A program made the position numbers and the translations under genes. DNA of 64,000 bases from Paragonimus skrjabini miyazakii. Lineage: Eukaryota; Platyhelminthes; Trematoda; Plagiorchiida; Troglotrematidae. The DNA lies in NCBI GenBank assembly GCA_014338405.1, contig JTDE01000032.1, forward strand, positions 442,727 to 506,726. The letters are read 5' to 3'. Of the stretch, positions 13,130-25,665 are shown piece after piece (the stretch's first letter is position 1; each line of letters begins with the position of its first letter). The notes under the pieces were generated by a model. It was not told where the DNA came from and ran no database searches. It saw only the letters and a list, made by a program, of their open reading frames with translations.

Positions 13130-14205
13130 GTGAGTGAATTGTGTCATCAAGCTTCGTGTATGTTTCTCGGGACAAACTAAGACAACAGACTCTCGAATTC
13201 CGTAAGCCCTCACGACGAACCGTGAGGCTTTGAAGTCAACATTCGACTTTGCTAAAGCTGTTGAGCATCGCCTACAGTGCGGCCTTGCACCCATTCCACT
13301 TTGCCACGACAAAAAGGGACTTACTTGTTCAAAGCTCTAAGGGATGATTCGTATCTGACAAAATGTCCCCACCACAAAAAGGAATCATCATTCAGGACAT
13401 ACATTTGTTATAGCTCTTTGATGAAAGGCATTCACAGCACCACCACCCGTTTAACTATATAAATGTTTAAAGATGCTTATATATTGTTTGGAATAGAGTT
13501 GTTTCTGCAGCCTGTAATCGGGCACATTTCTCAAAATTTTATCATGTGGAAAATACAGTAAAGGAAGCTGTAGTTCGCTAAGCTTTCTGGTGGACAAAGA
13601 ATTGTTGACAGTGACTAGATCTTGGATGATTGCGCAATTTCATATCCATTAGGCGCAGTCTACTGAACCATCTCCATATACCCTTAATAATCAGCACAGC
13701 ATTTAAACGATAATAGGTACCGTAGATTAAAGCACCTCTTACAGCGCTAGATGCAAGCTAGCTGTTCACATCCGAATAATGATAAAGACAAATCGTAAGC
13801 AACAACTACCAGTTATTCACTACATTTATCCGTGACCATTTTTGGACATGGCCCATTTTTGTTTGACACCAACACGCGAAAAAGAACTGGCACACTCGTT
13901 GGACGAGTAGAAACTCAATAGACTGAATAGAGGTAGGACGTTTCACCAGCGCGTCGGAGTATTTGCTGTGGAAAGCTAGATTACAACCTAAATGAAGAAC
14001 TTCAAGGGACGTAATCAAACTGTGACTTTTACAGACTTGAACAGAGTAGCACACTACGTACGTTTCGATTTTCACTCACAATGAACCCCGCTACCAAACT
14101 TACTTCGTGTAATATCATTAGCGTTCATGACGATAAAACCGTACAAAATAAATTTTTCACAGTCGAATTTTTCTTTTGAATGTCACTCATTTTCTTTTGT
14201 AACAG

Positions 14206-16120
14206 AGGAGAAACCGGATTCCACCATATTTCAACTTAAAACCCGGATGGAATGGTTGTGCCAAACATCCCCATTGGTCAATGGCATCGTTCATGGAGCT
14301 TCGTCATTATTTGCAGAAAGGGCTAACAACAAGCACTGTGAAGGAAAGCCCATCGTAAGTAAAAGGGAGACCCACTGACAATGCGTAATGTTTAGAATCG
14401 GATGACATAAAAATTAGGGATACATTTATACGGAACGTTCTCTGAACCATGAAAACAGAAGTCCAACGGAAGTTTAGAAGAAAATTATTTCAAATAAACT
14501 ATAATGCTGAGAGATCTTCAGAGTGTCCCGTCCTCTCCACCTAAAACAACGGCGATTTATACATTTTCTAGAAGTTACTGTCATTAACAAGTAAAACTAC
14601 CACATGCTGTGTCACAGACCGTAACAATGTAATTGTTCTTAACCTAATAGTTTTCGTTTATCCTACTAAACCTTTCTGCGTGCATTTCATACTCGACAAA
14701 CTGATGTCTGACGTGCTACTTCCATATGCAACACGGCGAATTGCAACGAACATCATTCAGACGAATAGCATGTCTACAATTCTGGGTTAATCTTAAACAA
14801 AAACTTGTTAGAGTAACTACCGTATCACGCATGAACTTTGAAGGATGGTTGCGACGTCTTGTTGTAATAGAACATGGTGTGTGTAAAGCCAGTCTAGTGA
14901 TTGTGGTCGGCACAGTTTTCAGTTCTAGTAAAGCAAATCTTAAACCTGTGTACCTATGATTTCCACTGCAGTCTCCTAGCATATTAGATTTTAATATAGG
15001 TGGGGCTATTTTCCATTATAGGTTACCGTAACATCCCACTATGTCGATCACTGCTGTACAGAATGAAGATTAGCTGATCCTCGAGGGTTGACGTTGTGGA
15101 AATATCAATACTTATGAGCAGCTCCACCCTGCATGCCATACATGTCAAGTGATGTATCAGAAAAAGAAAGGCGTATGTTTTTAGAGTAAATTGGCAAACT
15201 TTGATTTGTGTACTACTGTAGATCTGCCTAGTGTTTTGTTTTTAAACAATATTTTGTCTTGATATTACAAATGAACCATGATGGAGGTGATTTAATTTCG
15301 TGGGAGTGGTTGATAGTTTTTGTAACCACAATGATCTCCTGAAAAGGAATCAGCCGGACTTAAAAGTTTCAACAAGGAGGGCAATATCTAAGTGGATGCC
15401 TTGTAACAATGGGACACTAGTTACTCCAGAGGGAAACATAGAATTCACTTCCCTGCGTTGAGATTTCCCAATGCAAAAAATACTTGACGCCAAACCACGG
15501 CGCCAGTTGGGTTGACTCCCTCGTTCGGTGTCACTGTTTTCCATATTCACTCTGGATTATATGTCCCAGCTAGCCTCTGAGTTTATCCGTTTATCTAATC
15601 TTTTATGGCGTTATTACAACAGTGGATTTTTCGGGGTCTAAAGCTGGTTGCAAATCATGTGCGCTGGCTGAATGCCAAATGCCTTGTGGCTAGTGAAAGA
15701 GGGTACACAACAGCCCGTAGCGCAATCTTGGCTAACGCCTCTAAGATTGACTGGAGTTCATTAAAAATTGAATTTCTAGAGGAAACAGTGAGTGAAACAA
15801 ATAGTGCACTGATTTCCCAGTTCTGAAGGGTAAGCATAGGTTTGCTGTACTCTTTGGTCTGTCATTCTTGCAATTCTACTAATTAACTAAATTCTTCAGT
15901 GTCATCATGAACTTGCATATCATGATTACTGGTTTCCTAAGTTATTCTAAAAGTATTTATAAACCTGCACATTCAATTTTTGTTTCCTTATTTCTAGCAT
16001 AAAGTTATTCCGTATGTCACTGCCTTCACAGAAAGAAAACACTTCTCTACTACTAACAGCGATGGCACGTTTACTGACAGTTTGTTGAAGATGGTCGAGC
16101 TGATTTGTCGGGTTACTTAG
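14206..16120 (+). CDS. 3' end of an unrecognised gene, three phase-consistent exons
   Basis: Exon 14206-14354 (149 nt) lies between the strong acceptor tcattttcttttgtaacag and donor GTAAGT. Exon 15623-15787 (165 nt) lies between ggcgttattacaacag and GTGAGT. Exon 15998-16120 follows ttgtttccttatttctag and ends in TAG. Phases chain as 1-0, 0-0 and 0-stop with an open frame throughout, about 144 codons. Peptide landmarks are EEKPDSTIFQLKTRMEWL in the first, RGLKLVANHVRWLNAKCL in the second and KVIPYVTAFTERKHFS in the third. An AATAAA at about 16729 could serve as polyadenylation signal. The first exon has a second open frame (RRNRIPPYFNLK...), but it does not fit the next exon. No domain is recognised; no transmembrane segment or signal peptide shows. 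The 5' part of the gene lies upstream. Confidence 0.5.
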
Positions 16121-17309
16121 AGTTATGAATTGTTCCTTCTACTATAAATTTTGATCAACCAGTTCTAGCAAACATTTGCCCCAGATATACTGTTTGGATA
16201 ATTGTGATTTGTGGTAAAAATTCCTAGCCAAAATTTTGTTAACAGAAGGAGAACGACCCAAGAAACTTTTAAGCAGCGAGATTTCTATCTAGCTCATAAA
16301 CTGATAATTCTGTTGTGCTATAGCTATACTTTCGAAAATACGATAAAGCATACCACCCATCCGTCTGACTTCATATATGGACGAAGTCTAGTAGGACTGA
16401 ATAATCTAGTAGCGTATCCGATCAAAGACAACATTCTGATTACGTGGCCAGCTAGTTTGTCTGCTGATCCATGCCGTTAAGAACAGGAAACATGAAACCT
16501 AGGGCTTCACAAGTTCCTCCTGGACAGGCAGACAGCAATGCCATCGTGTACGGTTTGCCACTTTTGATGCATAGGACGAGTTGATCGTTGTGTTTAGTTC
16601 ACAAGTGCGCTGTGCATTTCGGATAAAAGGGAAAAGTTAGTGGTAATCAGAACTTGGAAATTTACAGGAGGTAAGCAGAGATGATAAAGTGTTCAAAAGT
16701 ATTAATTCTTTTCCGTTGGCAAGTTGTTAATAAATCAGGACCTGTTTTATTAAATATGAGAAGCGGAACTTAATGTACACTGAGTTCTTGCTCATCGTTT
16801 TGATCTGTACACAAGTAGTTACGAATATTGAAACTAAATGCTTAAGCGCATTCCAGAGGTTTTTGGAAATCAACTTATTTCAACAGTTCCAATGCTTTCC
16901 ATTGAGAACAGTTTTTGCTTACAAAATAATTAGAGTTCTTTAGGGTGGTTTCCCCGACAACATGAACAAAAATATGAAGAACGTGGCAGATTTACAGACT
17001 ATCAAATAGATTTTGTTCAACAACTGAGGACACAACCAATTATTGTTTTTAACGAAATATAGCTGATTACTAACAGAATACCAAAAAGAAGGACGCCGTT
17101 GTGGCATTCACAATCCCGCGTGATACGTTCACAAATCGTCTTATTCCGCTGTCCCTTATCGAGACGTCCCACGGACCATAACCAAGTTAGCACATGGCAA
17201 CCATCTAATCTGTCGCAAACAACTTTCGTTTCAGCCTACATTCATTTCTACAAGTACGTCATAGAACACCAATCTACGCAAGTAACAAACTAAGCGGAAG
17301 TAGAATAAC
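16121..17309. other. 3' flank, no further gene seen
   Basis: Downstream of the three-exon gene end. The open frame at 16211-16480 follows ttttgttaacag, but it stops after 8 codons in the phase expected and has no recognisable motif. Confidence 0.25.
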
Positions 17310-17470
17310 GTGTAGCGAACAAGCTTGTTTTCGGTTATTCATCATCAGTCCAAATACAACAAATTTATATAGTTTGATCATGTGTGAGAAAATGTGCGGT
17401 AATGAATCGAATGGTTCGTTATCAGTTTCAGAAAGGTCAGGTCGATTACATAAACTATTGATGGCTGTTA
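17310..17470 (-). repeat. PLE family-2 terminal repeat fragment
   Basis: On the minus strand it reads GATGATGAATAACCGAAAAC followed by aagcttgttcgctac. The same arrangement occurs at 42290-42345 (+), 42560-42620 (-) and 45440-45470 (-), each at a PLE end. The 5' neighbouring part (aactgataacgaacca) also matches 42690-42720. It marks a solo or truncated PLE end. Confidence 0.5.
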
Positions 17471-20458
17471 AGATGGTGGTCATAATTATGTAATCTGTTT
17501 GATCCGGACGTGGACCCCAGATCATGGAAGATTCAGTGTTTCTACGAAGCGTTTTTGAGTATATAGTGGGGAGAAGAGTAAACGGAAGGCTATGGCTTAT
17601 GCGACTGCCAACAGGCGTGTTCTTAACTGTTTTGATTATGAACCGGGAGCACAATAGATAGAACAAAATGATTCATTGAGATCGATTGAGTGGTTGGATT
17701 CCATCAGGTGCGCAACGACAGAGGACGAGCAAGAGTCCCGAATTAGTCACACCGTATGATGTTCCTGAATGCGTTCGGATGATCGGCGTGTCGTGCTGTC
17801 TACATAGTTCATTCCACAGGAAAAACGAAATGGCATACACGGTGAAAGGCAGCATGAACAGACAATGTACCTTCCAGCTGAATGTGCAAAAGTAACCAGC
17901 TCTTTCCCTTTACAGTAGCACTCTTTCGGACAGTAGACATCGTGTTTACGCGAAATACTCACACGGTGAAAATTCGTTGTATTTTTGTCGCATTCGATAG
18001 CAGAAACCGAGGTGTCATCATTAGTCGGACTTAGCTGGTTTTTTTCTATAGGTAGTGTCATGAGTAGTAGAAACATAACCGAATGAAAAGTTTCGACACG
18101 ATGACTAGTGGTACAACATGCAGAATCGACACTTCTAATGGGATCTTACAAAGCGACCGAAATCACATTGACGGAAAAATCCACTCTGGTATTCATAAAA
18201 TCTGGTCATTTCCAAGCTATTTACCTGTAATGCATATCAGCTGTGGATGTATGTGCAACTGTGTGTCAACCAGTGTAGGAGTTGCAATTGAGCAGCAGCA
18301 ACAGAGCTAAAAGCGAAACTTCGGTAACACCTGCAGTGGATAAATAGTTCCAACATAAACCCAAAATTACTGAGTTACAGTATAGCCAACGCACCAGAAG
18401 CTGTCGCACCATACTGCAACTGGGTAATGGGGATAGCGTGAACACCAAAACCATTTGGCTGACTAACATTTTCTAAACCTACCATGCTAGCGTCTGTGCT
18501 AAAAACCAAGGTTACAGTGCAGTGATCAGTACACGTATTACCAAGGAGGCGACACTACATCAAGTTGTGTCTTGACTCTAGATTTAGAAAGGCATCTTGC
18601 TAACAAACGACCTCACCTTGACAGTATTTCCCCAGTGGTCAGAAAATCTGTTAGGACGATTATGCAAGTTATATAAGAATTGTAAACGATAATGCTTGTT
18701 ACAGACCACTTGTTTATTTTCTCATACGTTCATTAAAACTCAGTCACCAAACATCCCGAAGCCCACAGTGTACACATTGCCTAATAATCTGTAAATCGAC
18801 AACTATAAAAGAGCTTTTTATGTATAACTGAACTGTTAAAACCATCGGTTGACAGATTAAAGTAATTAATGAAAATAACTTCATATGTGTTGTGATTCTG
18901 GACTTCACAAGTCTTCGTTAGAATCGATCACACAGTATTGTGTTTGAAACATGTTGATGATCATCTTTTTATCGTGTGACACAGGCTACCTTAAACACCA
19001 ATACATCTATACAGATATCAATGCAATAATCTAGAAATGCCATCCCTCAGCTAGCTGTTCATAACAGGGTTTTATTCTAGGCCCAATGTCGCTTTTATTT
19101 TTCTTCTTGGCCAACCGTTACTGAAAAGTTCTCTTTTGGTATTATACGCTTATAATCCAAAAATGTGATATGCAATGGTATGGATTATTAGGATAGAAAA
19201 ACTGGAAAATGAAACTGACATTCGGCCTTACTACGTCATAATACATCAACTTCGAATTAATTCTTCTTGAGAGACGAAAATCTGATCGCGATATCTGTCA
19301 GCGAGATCTGACAGTGGTTGGTTGAGTTATTGGCCTGAAACTTTATTGCGCCACGATAAAGAGCAAAGCAACCACGATACTTAGAGTACCCGCCCAGTTA
19401 TATTGAACTTCCCGCCTGGAGAGATTTCACAAACAATCAAGCCAGTGGTGCAGTATCACCATGAGTTAAGCATTCACGCTTGTAAACTATATGTTTACAA
19501 AGACCTTTATATCATAAACTGAACACGGCTCTGGATTACTAATGGTGCTTAGATGTTTCATTTGCCCTAATATTCAGAATTTTATTTGAACAGAATCAAT
19601 TCTCTATGTACTGCTAACTTGCCGTAGGTGGACTAATTTTAGCTTACAGAATGCTACGTCGACAATCGGGTTTTGGAGGCACACGCTTAAGCCTGGTTCA
19701 TTCCACCGCATCGGAGTTAATTCGTAGAAGTTGCAACATGAGTTGGACCGGATGTACTACAGACAACATTTTTGAGTGCAAACGTAGGCCCAATATGCAA
19801 CATCCTGCATAGATATGGGTGAACATGGGTAAATAATAGATGCATACATTCCGAATGTCTTGGCAATCAAAGCAGCTTTGACAGTATGTACGATGTTTAT
19901 TTCCTGTGTTAATGTGCCATTCACATTATATTCACTGGTGTGCTCCAAACCATTTCCTAAAATGTAGGTTAATTCATGATTTCCTGAGAACCACGGTCTT
20001 TCACTTCCCTCTAAATCAACGTCAAGTTGAAACATTTGGCCTCCTCATTCCACGTGGACAAATAACTGGAACTACGAAAATTGCAAGGTTATACCGCTTT
20101 TTGAATTTTCTTTAGCTACAAACCAACATTCCTCAAAACTTCAACATTTTAGTTTTGTTCACTCATTTTACGTACTTTGTTCGACCTGTTACAAATCAGA
20201 TAAAATTTGTTTGTAGCTGATCAGAATATGTGAAATGATAACTAGTCACAGAATCGATCGTAAGTAAGCTTTCTTATTTGCGAGATTTCAACGGTTTCGC
20301 TGAACGAATAATACGTAAGCAGTGTTAAGGAAAAGTAAGTCAAAAGCAATCTTCTAGAACAAACGGCTGATTGACCGTTCTACTTTTGTCAGGGTCTATT
20401 CTGTGCATGCTACCAGAAGAATGTGTGGGGCAGGAAATGACTTAGATTTTTTATTTAG
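17471..20458. other. No firm gene
   Basis: Several overlapping open frames (17673-18076, 18083-18310, 18266-18469) lack splice support. The minus frame 19757-20035 (LDVDLEGSERPWFSGNHE...) looks coded in composition but has no good acceptor, so it is left uncalled. Confidence 0.25.
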
Positions 20459-20475
20459 CAAATGCTCGTACAAAG
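20459..20475 (+). other. Candidate 17-nt micro-exon
   Basis: Seventeen bases (CAAATGCTCGTACAAAG) sit directly between a very good acceptor (gattttttatttag) and a very good donor (AAAG then GTATGT). No flanking exons were identified, so this rests on splice motifs alone and could be chance. Confidence 0.25.
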
Positions 20476-20689
20476 GTATGTTTAGATAGTGATTTAATAT
20501 TGTGATACACAGGTTTGCTCAACCCATTTGGAAATTGGGGCGACAAATCGAACAAAGTCGTAATATGCGTTAAGGAGATAAGAACCAACTCTTGAAGTAA
20601 AACTGAATTGTCTTGTACACAGAACTTCTTGAACTAGCATCATAACTTAATAAAATCTCCTAAACGTCCAACAGATACTACCCGGTAAC

Positions 20690-21069
20690 CTAAACTGCCT
20701 GCTAAATTGTGACAACGTGACATCAAATACTGTAAGAAAATGTTGTGAGCGGCGAGTCCGAGGCGTTCTGCGCCTTCTGGAAGGAATCCCTGGAGTATCC
20801 CACCCAAAATTTTCTCCGCCGTGTCTGCTTCATTAATCCACACACACCCTTGTACAAACATGCAGGCGTGGTGCAGTTGTCGTAAGAAGAACTGATGGTT
20901 AGTGGAATCGCTAAGAAGTGGATTACAAAAGGAATCTGTGAAGCTCAAGAAAAACTCCGACCCGGAGAAACTGGCGGATGTTCTGATTGTATGACAAAAA
21001 TATCTGAAACGACCTGATACTCGCCTGTAAACTGCACACTCCAGATAATCCACCGGCAGACATCATCCT
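20690..21069 (-). CDS. Coding block of an unrecognised gene, with a frame switch
   Basis: On the minus strand a strong acceptor (gttctccttttccttatag) opens at 21069 into a frame reading DDVCRWIIWSVQFTGEYQVV. That frame stops near 20945. From about 21005 a second frame is open to past 20690, reading LRQLHHACMFVQGCVWINEA and later PEGAERLGLAAHNIFLQYL. Candidate donors at the end are TTTAG then GTTACC, or CGG then GTAGTA. Possible explanations are a tiny intron (a 36-nt GTTTCT...CACAG stretch spans the switch), an internal acceptor, or an indel in the assembly. If the 36-nt intron is used, the original frame also stays open for 70 more codons. No family recognised. Confidence 0.4.
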
Positions 21070-23249
21070 ATAAGGAAAAGGAGAACGACTCGGGGGCCCG
21101 AAAATGGACAGTGCGTTTTATTTCTAGACAGAACCAACTTGCTACGGTCTGTTCGTACTGGAACACGTTACCCGTTTCTGTGGCCACAGCTAGGTCGCTT
21201 GACGTTTTGAAATATATACAAGGGAGACAGCCTACATTGCAAGTTACCCAGCCACCATCCTAGTTTACTCCCACAGATAACTGGATGTGTTAACCTGACG
21301 GAAAATTGTTTCAGTGTATTCCAGTGTTCGTTATTCATGTGATTTCAAGCCATTAGATTTAACGATTTTTCATTTTTGTTCACTCCTGTTTGTTTTTTTC
21401 TCCGCATATATTAACCGTCCAATGCAGTGCACAAGCAAATAATTTTCACCGTTATTTAACAGTCTATGCAAACGGGAACTTATAAAAAATAACATAATTG
21501 TCATTCTTTTGGTGAAACTTGAACAGCATGTGCCAGTCAACAGTGACTACTGGAAAGTACAATTCCGAGATTACAGACTAATTCGGAATGCGGTATGACG
21601 GTTGTTCTGACAAGAATGGAATGCATGTATCACAACTTCATCTTAATATCAAATGAACGTCGTATTCTGACAATCTGTTGATCCTAACTACAACTGGCGG
21701 CATTCAGGTCATTCTACTGCTTTTGTTAATTCAGTCTGCAAAATTGAATCTGAAGCTTCACAGTCAACTGCCAGATGAGTTACAAAACTATCCAAAAGCC
21801 AGGAAGTTTCACAGTAGGACTACATTGCTCAGTCATCATAATGTATAATCGGGGTGAGCCAAATCATACGGGGAATAGACTGTGGCCGTAAGGTAATTTC
21901 AAACAGTCATCAACTCAGCTACTAAGTATTGCAGCTGCATTGCTGGTGAGTTTTATGACATATTTTCCAATTATTGGACCCATGAGAAGTAACGATAAAC
22001 TTATGGAAATAGAGTGGGATAAAATATGCATAATTTTTGCTAACTCTGTCAACAACAGTACATTTGGCAGATTTACTGCTGATGATTTCATTTGGTACTT
22101 CTAAAGGGACCTCAAAATGAGACAAAGTATCAACGGATAACCACATGGTGGAAATCAAAGTAAGTCCTACACATTTCTCATAATTGCTTATTTCTTTCCA
22201 CATCCGGGGCTTTACATTTTGCTGATCTAGTTTCCGGTTTATTCAGTTGGGCTAAGATCAAGACAAGCTACCATTAATGTACTTACAATTTTTACCACCT
22301 CAGCATTATTGCAATAGTGCTCCGGCTATACTTCGTTACTTCGCGTTCCATGAAGTAGTAAATTTTTCCTAGCTGACCAAACCATTTGCCTAGGGTTTAT
22401 CAGCACGAAAAGAAATTGACAAAACACTGTATTTAAGCCAACTGATGACGCATATTGACTATCAGATTGTATATTTGAGCTGTGGGCACAAGGTGAATTT
22501 GGAAATAAACACATTACAAGGGTAATTACCGTGGTACAACGAAACTGATCTTTCGAGAGCCAAACTATAATTTGGGATTTGTTGAAAATCTCTCTTGCAT
22601 TGGATCATTCAATAACGCTCCCTGCTCAACCCTCTTCATCCAGATAGGTAACTTTCACAGATCAAACCGTTTAACTACACCAAAGTAAAGTGTTATGACA
22701 ATGGTGTCATATTTGCCATTCTTTCTGGAAATTGTTTCTACCCGGCGTTAGTGTTCTGGATGTAGCCAAATCTCACTAAATTCACTTCTGTCACATATAG
22801 CAGAAAAGGGAATCAAGCTTAACTATGGACTATACCACAACAATTTAAAAGACAATTTCCGGCAGTTCAGTGCATAACTGATTTCTGGTCTATCGCTTAA
22901 CCTACTGTAATGCAGAAAAAATCGAGTGGCCTTTGAAAGGGACTATCAATTAACTGGGAAGCAGTTTTACCCACATCGATTAGATTTTCACTATTTCCAT
23001 TTTTATGAAATTATGATACTTATTGTACAAAGGAACTACTGACTACGGTTGTTTATCTTTGCATTTACAATAATATTATCAATCACTATTCCACAAACAA
23101 AGACAAAATGAAAATAGAACAGTAAAGCTCTGTGATTAGATTGATAGCAACAAGTTACAATGTTGATTATTGCAAGAAATATATGAAGACGAAAATGTTA
23201 GAAAAATTAGTTTCAATTTGTTGTTAATCTACCTACACTTTATCACTTG
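21070..23249. other. No firm gene
   Basis: The minus frame 21922-22203 looks protein-like but has no clear splice sites. A + strand 39-nt interval ending at CTG then GTGAGT (about 21913-21950) is open in phase 0 (SSTQLLSIAAALL) after a moderate acceptor; not called. Confidence 0.25.
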
Positions 23250-23349
23250 NNNNNNNNNNNNNNNNNNNNNNNNNNNNNNNNNNNNNNNNNNNNNNNNNNN
23301 NNNNNNNNNNNNNNNNNNNNNNNNNNNNNNNNNNNNNNNNNNNNNNNNN
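23250..23349. other. Assembly gap, 100 N
   Basis: Exactly 100 N, a conventional placeholder size, so the true distance is unknown. The flanks show no shared repeat. Confidence 0.95.
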
Positions 23350-23534
23350 TACAGAAATGTACATAGTATTCATTTATTTTAATTTTCTACCATCAAAAAC
23401 GAAGTGATCTGACTTCCCTTAATTTATACTAGTACTACCTATGCCCAGGAATCTAACCAGCAACCGGCGAGCAGAATTCGAATCGTTTATCATACGTATC
23501 CTTTAGCTTGTAAAATAGTAGTGTGAAAACTTAC

Positions 23535-24211
23535 CTTGATGCGGTCTGGGATTTGCACTTTTGAAAGCTAATCGCAAGTGTACGACTGATTTTACATCCG
23601 AGGAATGAAACGAGCAGTAGCTAAGCAACATAGTTCCTACACTCCTCTCCGAATCCAGTGACCACATTTAGTTTTTGTTTGTACCGACTATATTTGTTTG
23701 CAAGCCACGGGTTCGAAGCCTGTTTGTGAATGTTACTGAACGGCTTAGTTAATAGGAAACACCAGTCCGTTCCCCAGCCGCGGATCACTTGAGCCGACTG
23801 CCCACAGAAACATTAAATCCTCACGGGACTAAAATGGACAGTTGTGACTTCACAAACCAGATGGTTAATGGTTGCAGCTTCTTCCCTCCGGAAAACCATC
23901 TGTTAAGTGAGCCACTATTCATATCTGTAGATGAGCAGTGAAAAGCAGAATTGGTACACCTCATCTCGAGCAACCGATGGAACGCGGTACTCTCATCTAA
24001 TGCAATTGTGCACCAGCTACATAACGGTATGGTTACTCTGATCCAAAGTTGTGCTCTTTATGTTAAAAAACTTATCCATTTATGTGACAGGCTTAAGCAA
24101 GCAGGAAATTTGTCAGTCGTTTCCTTCTGCTTGGATTTAGGTGAACAGTTCCTCTGATTGTGAAAGCTGTGCTCACCTGTTAATGATGTTCAATTTGTAC
24201 TCATAGGATTT
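23535..24211 (-). CDS. Two small phase-matched exons of an unrecognised gene
   Basis: Reading down the minus strand: exon 24211-24177 (35 nt) lies between acceptor ttcagttgtcatttgcag and donor GTGAGC and codes KSYEYKLNIIN, phase 0 to 2. Exon 23585-23535 (51 nt) lies between ctcggatgtaaaatcag and GTAAGT and codes RTLAISFQKCKSQTAS, phase 2 to 2. The two join in frame. A second frame in the later exon is also open, so the reading is not certain. The 100-N gap just downstream may hide the next exon. Confidence 0.35.
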
Positions 24212-25414
24212 CTGCAAATGACAACTGAAGTCGAATTAAATTAACTAGTATGTACTCGAATTGCTCTGAATTGCTGCGACAGTAAACGTTAGTAACAATC
24301 AATGTGTGTCGAGAAGAATGGAGGCTTACACATCAAGAGCGTGTTATGTTAATAGCTGTAATAACCTTTAGGGAATGACTTCCGGACCAAACAGACAACT
24401 GTCACTGTAGACACACAAGTGATCGTCCGATGAAAGCGACTGCAGCAGGGTCATCTGATAGCAGTTTAAGCAACGTTTCAAAAATGTGAAGCTCTATAGC
24501 ACACTGCAAACTGTAAATGTATACACACTCATTCAAAATCGTTTATGCTGATTTCCATGTTGTCAAGTTATCTCTTGAACAGTAAATACCAGGTTATAAT
24601 TGATATGGGAGTTCACGTTTCATCTCAATGTGTTACGTGTAGATATGTGGGCGTTTTAACATATATTTCAAAATCATTAGGAAAACAGTTTTGGAACAGG
24701 TCAATTATCTCCTTATACACAATATTCGTAAGCACATATGCACCACATATTGAGCGTCCTAAAAGGGTATTTAATCTTCAGTCTGTAGGCAAGAAATGAG
24801 AAAAAAATTCTGCCATTGGTTTGCACTGCACTGACAGGTTAGATTGCTCTTATCGTGCAGCCGTATGTGTCGACTAAATTGTCAGTTTTGACGGATGGAA
24901 TGATACAGACTATGAAACAATTTCTGTGTAAGTGTAACATCGCTGAAATTTTAATAAAAGATTCTTTCTACATTAAAACTTGACGACTGTACGGTGTTGT
25001 GTGCAAACTTTTCTGTGGTATTCCACCCATCTGTAATGGTCTTAGTTAGTAGTTCACAGTCTCACGTTAATCTCACTTTAATATCTCAGAATGTGTAAAC
25101 GCAATGCTCGAAAATTTCTGTTGGATTTATGGTAAGCTATCTATCAAGATCCTCTTTCCGATCATAACCAGAAATGAGTTTATTAGAATCTGATCCACGT
25201 TTCCTGTTTTAGAAACTTGTGATATAAAATAGACCGGAAAATTACTCCATTTAAATTTTGCCCATACATAGTAAAAGCCCTTATAGCTAACTGCTTGTTA
25301 ATATTTTTCATGATCACACAATTTTTTCAACTATAAGGCCCTTAAGATGACCACTTAATCGCAATGGCGGAAGCTATATTTGTCTAGCTGGTAAACGTGA
25401 ACGTATATTACATC
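24212..25414. other. No gene seen
   Basis: AT-rich. The + frame 24545-24799 has no recognisable motif. A 46-nt stretch ending at GTAAGC (24728) could be an exon but is unsupported. Confidence 0.25.
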
Positions 25415-25665
25415 AGTTGAACCTTCACTCAAAATTGATCGCAGCTGTCGCATTGTCATAGACCTTCTTGAAAAGAAGTACTAGACTCGAACTTCGCTCT
25501 TATCAAAGCTCGCCAGTAATGTATATCTTTGTTACGGCCAGGACTAGAACTCTGGCAACGCTGTTCATGAGGCAACCCGGTTTACCAATGCGCCATTAAC
25601 CTCACATTAATCACGACGGAATTATCATATGTGAACGCTAAACCACTTTCGCTTGTGAGTAATGA
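25415..25665 (-). repeat. tRNA-derived SINE
   Basis: Minus-strand copy. The tail reads ttcactcaaaattgatcgca and the RNA-polymerase-III-box side reads ggactagaactctggc, then aacccggtttaccaatgcgcc, which is the inverse of the A-box region tggcgcattggtaaaccggg. It extends into the shared head (ccactttcgcttgtgagtaa inverse). Moderately diverged. Confidence 0.6.

Noticed and set aside
23700..23725. B-box-like gggttcgaagcc
   Set aside because: No matching A box at tRNA spacing upstream and no similarity to the SINE family.
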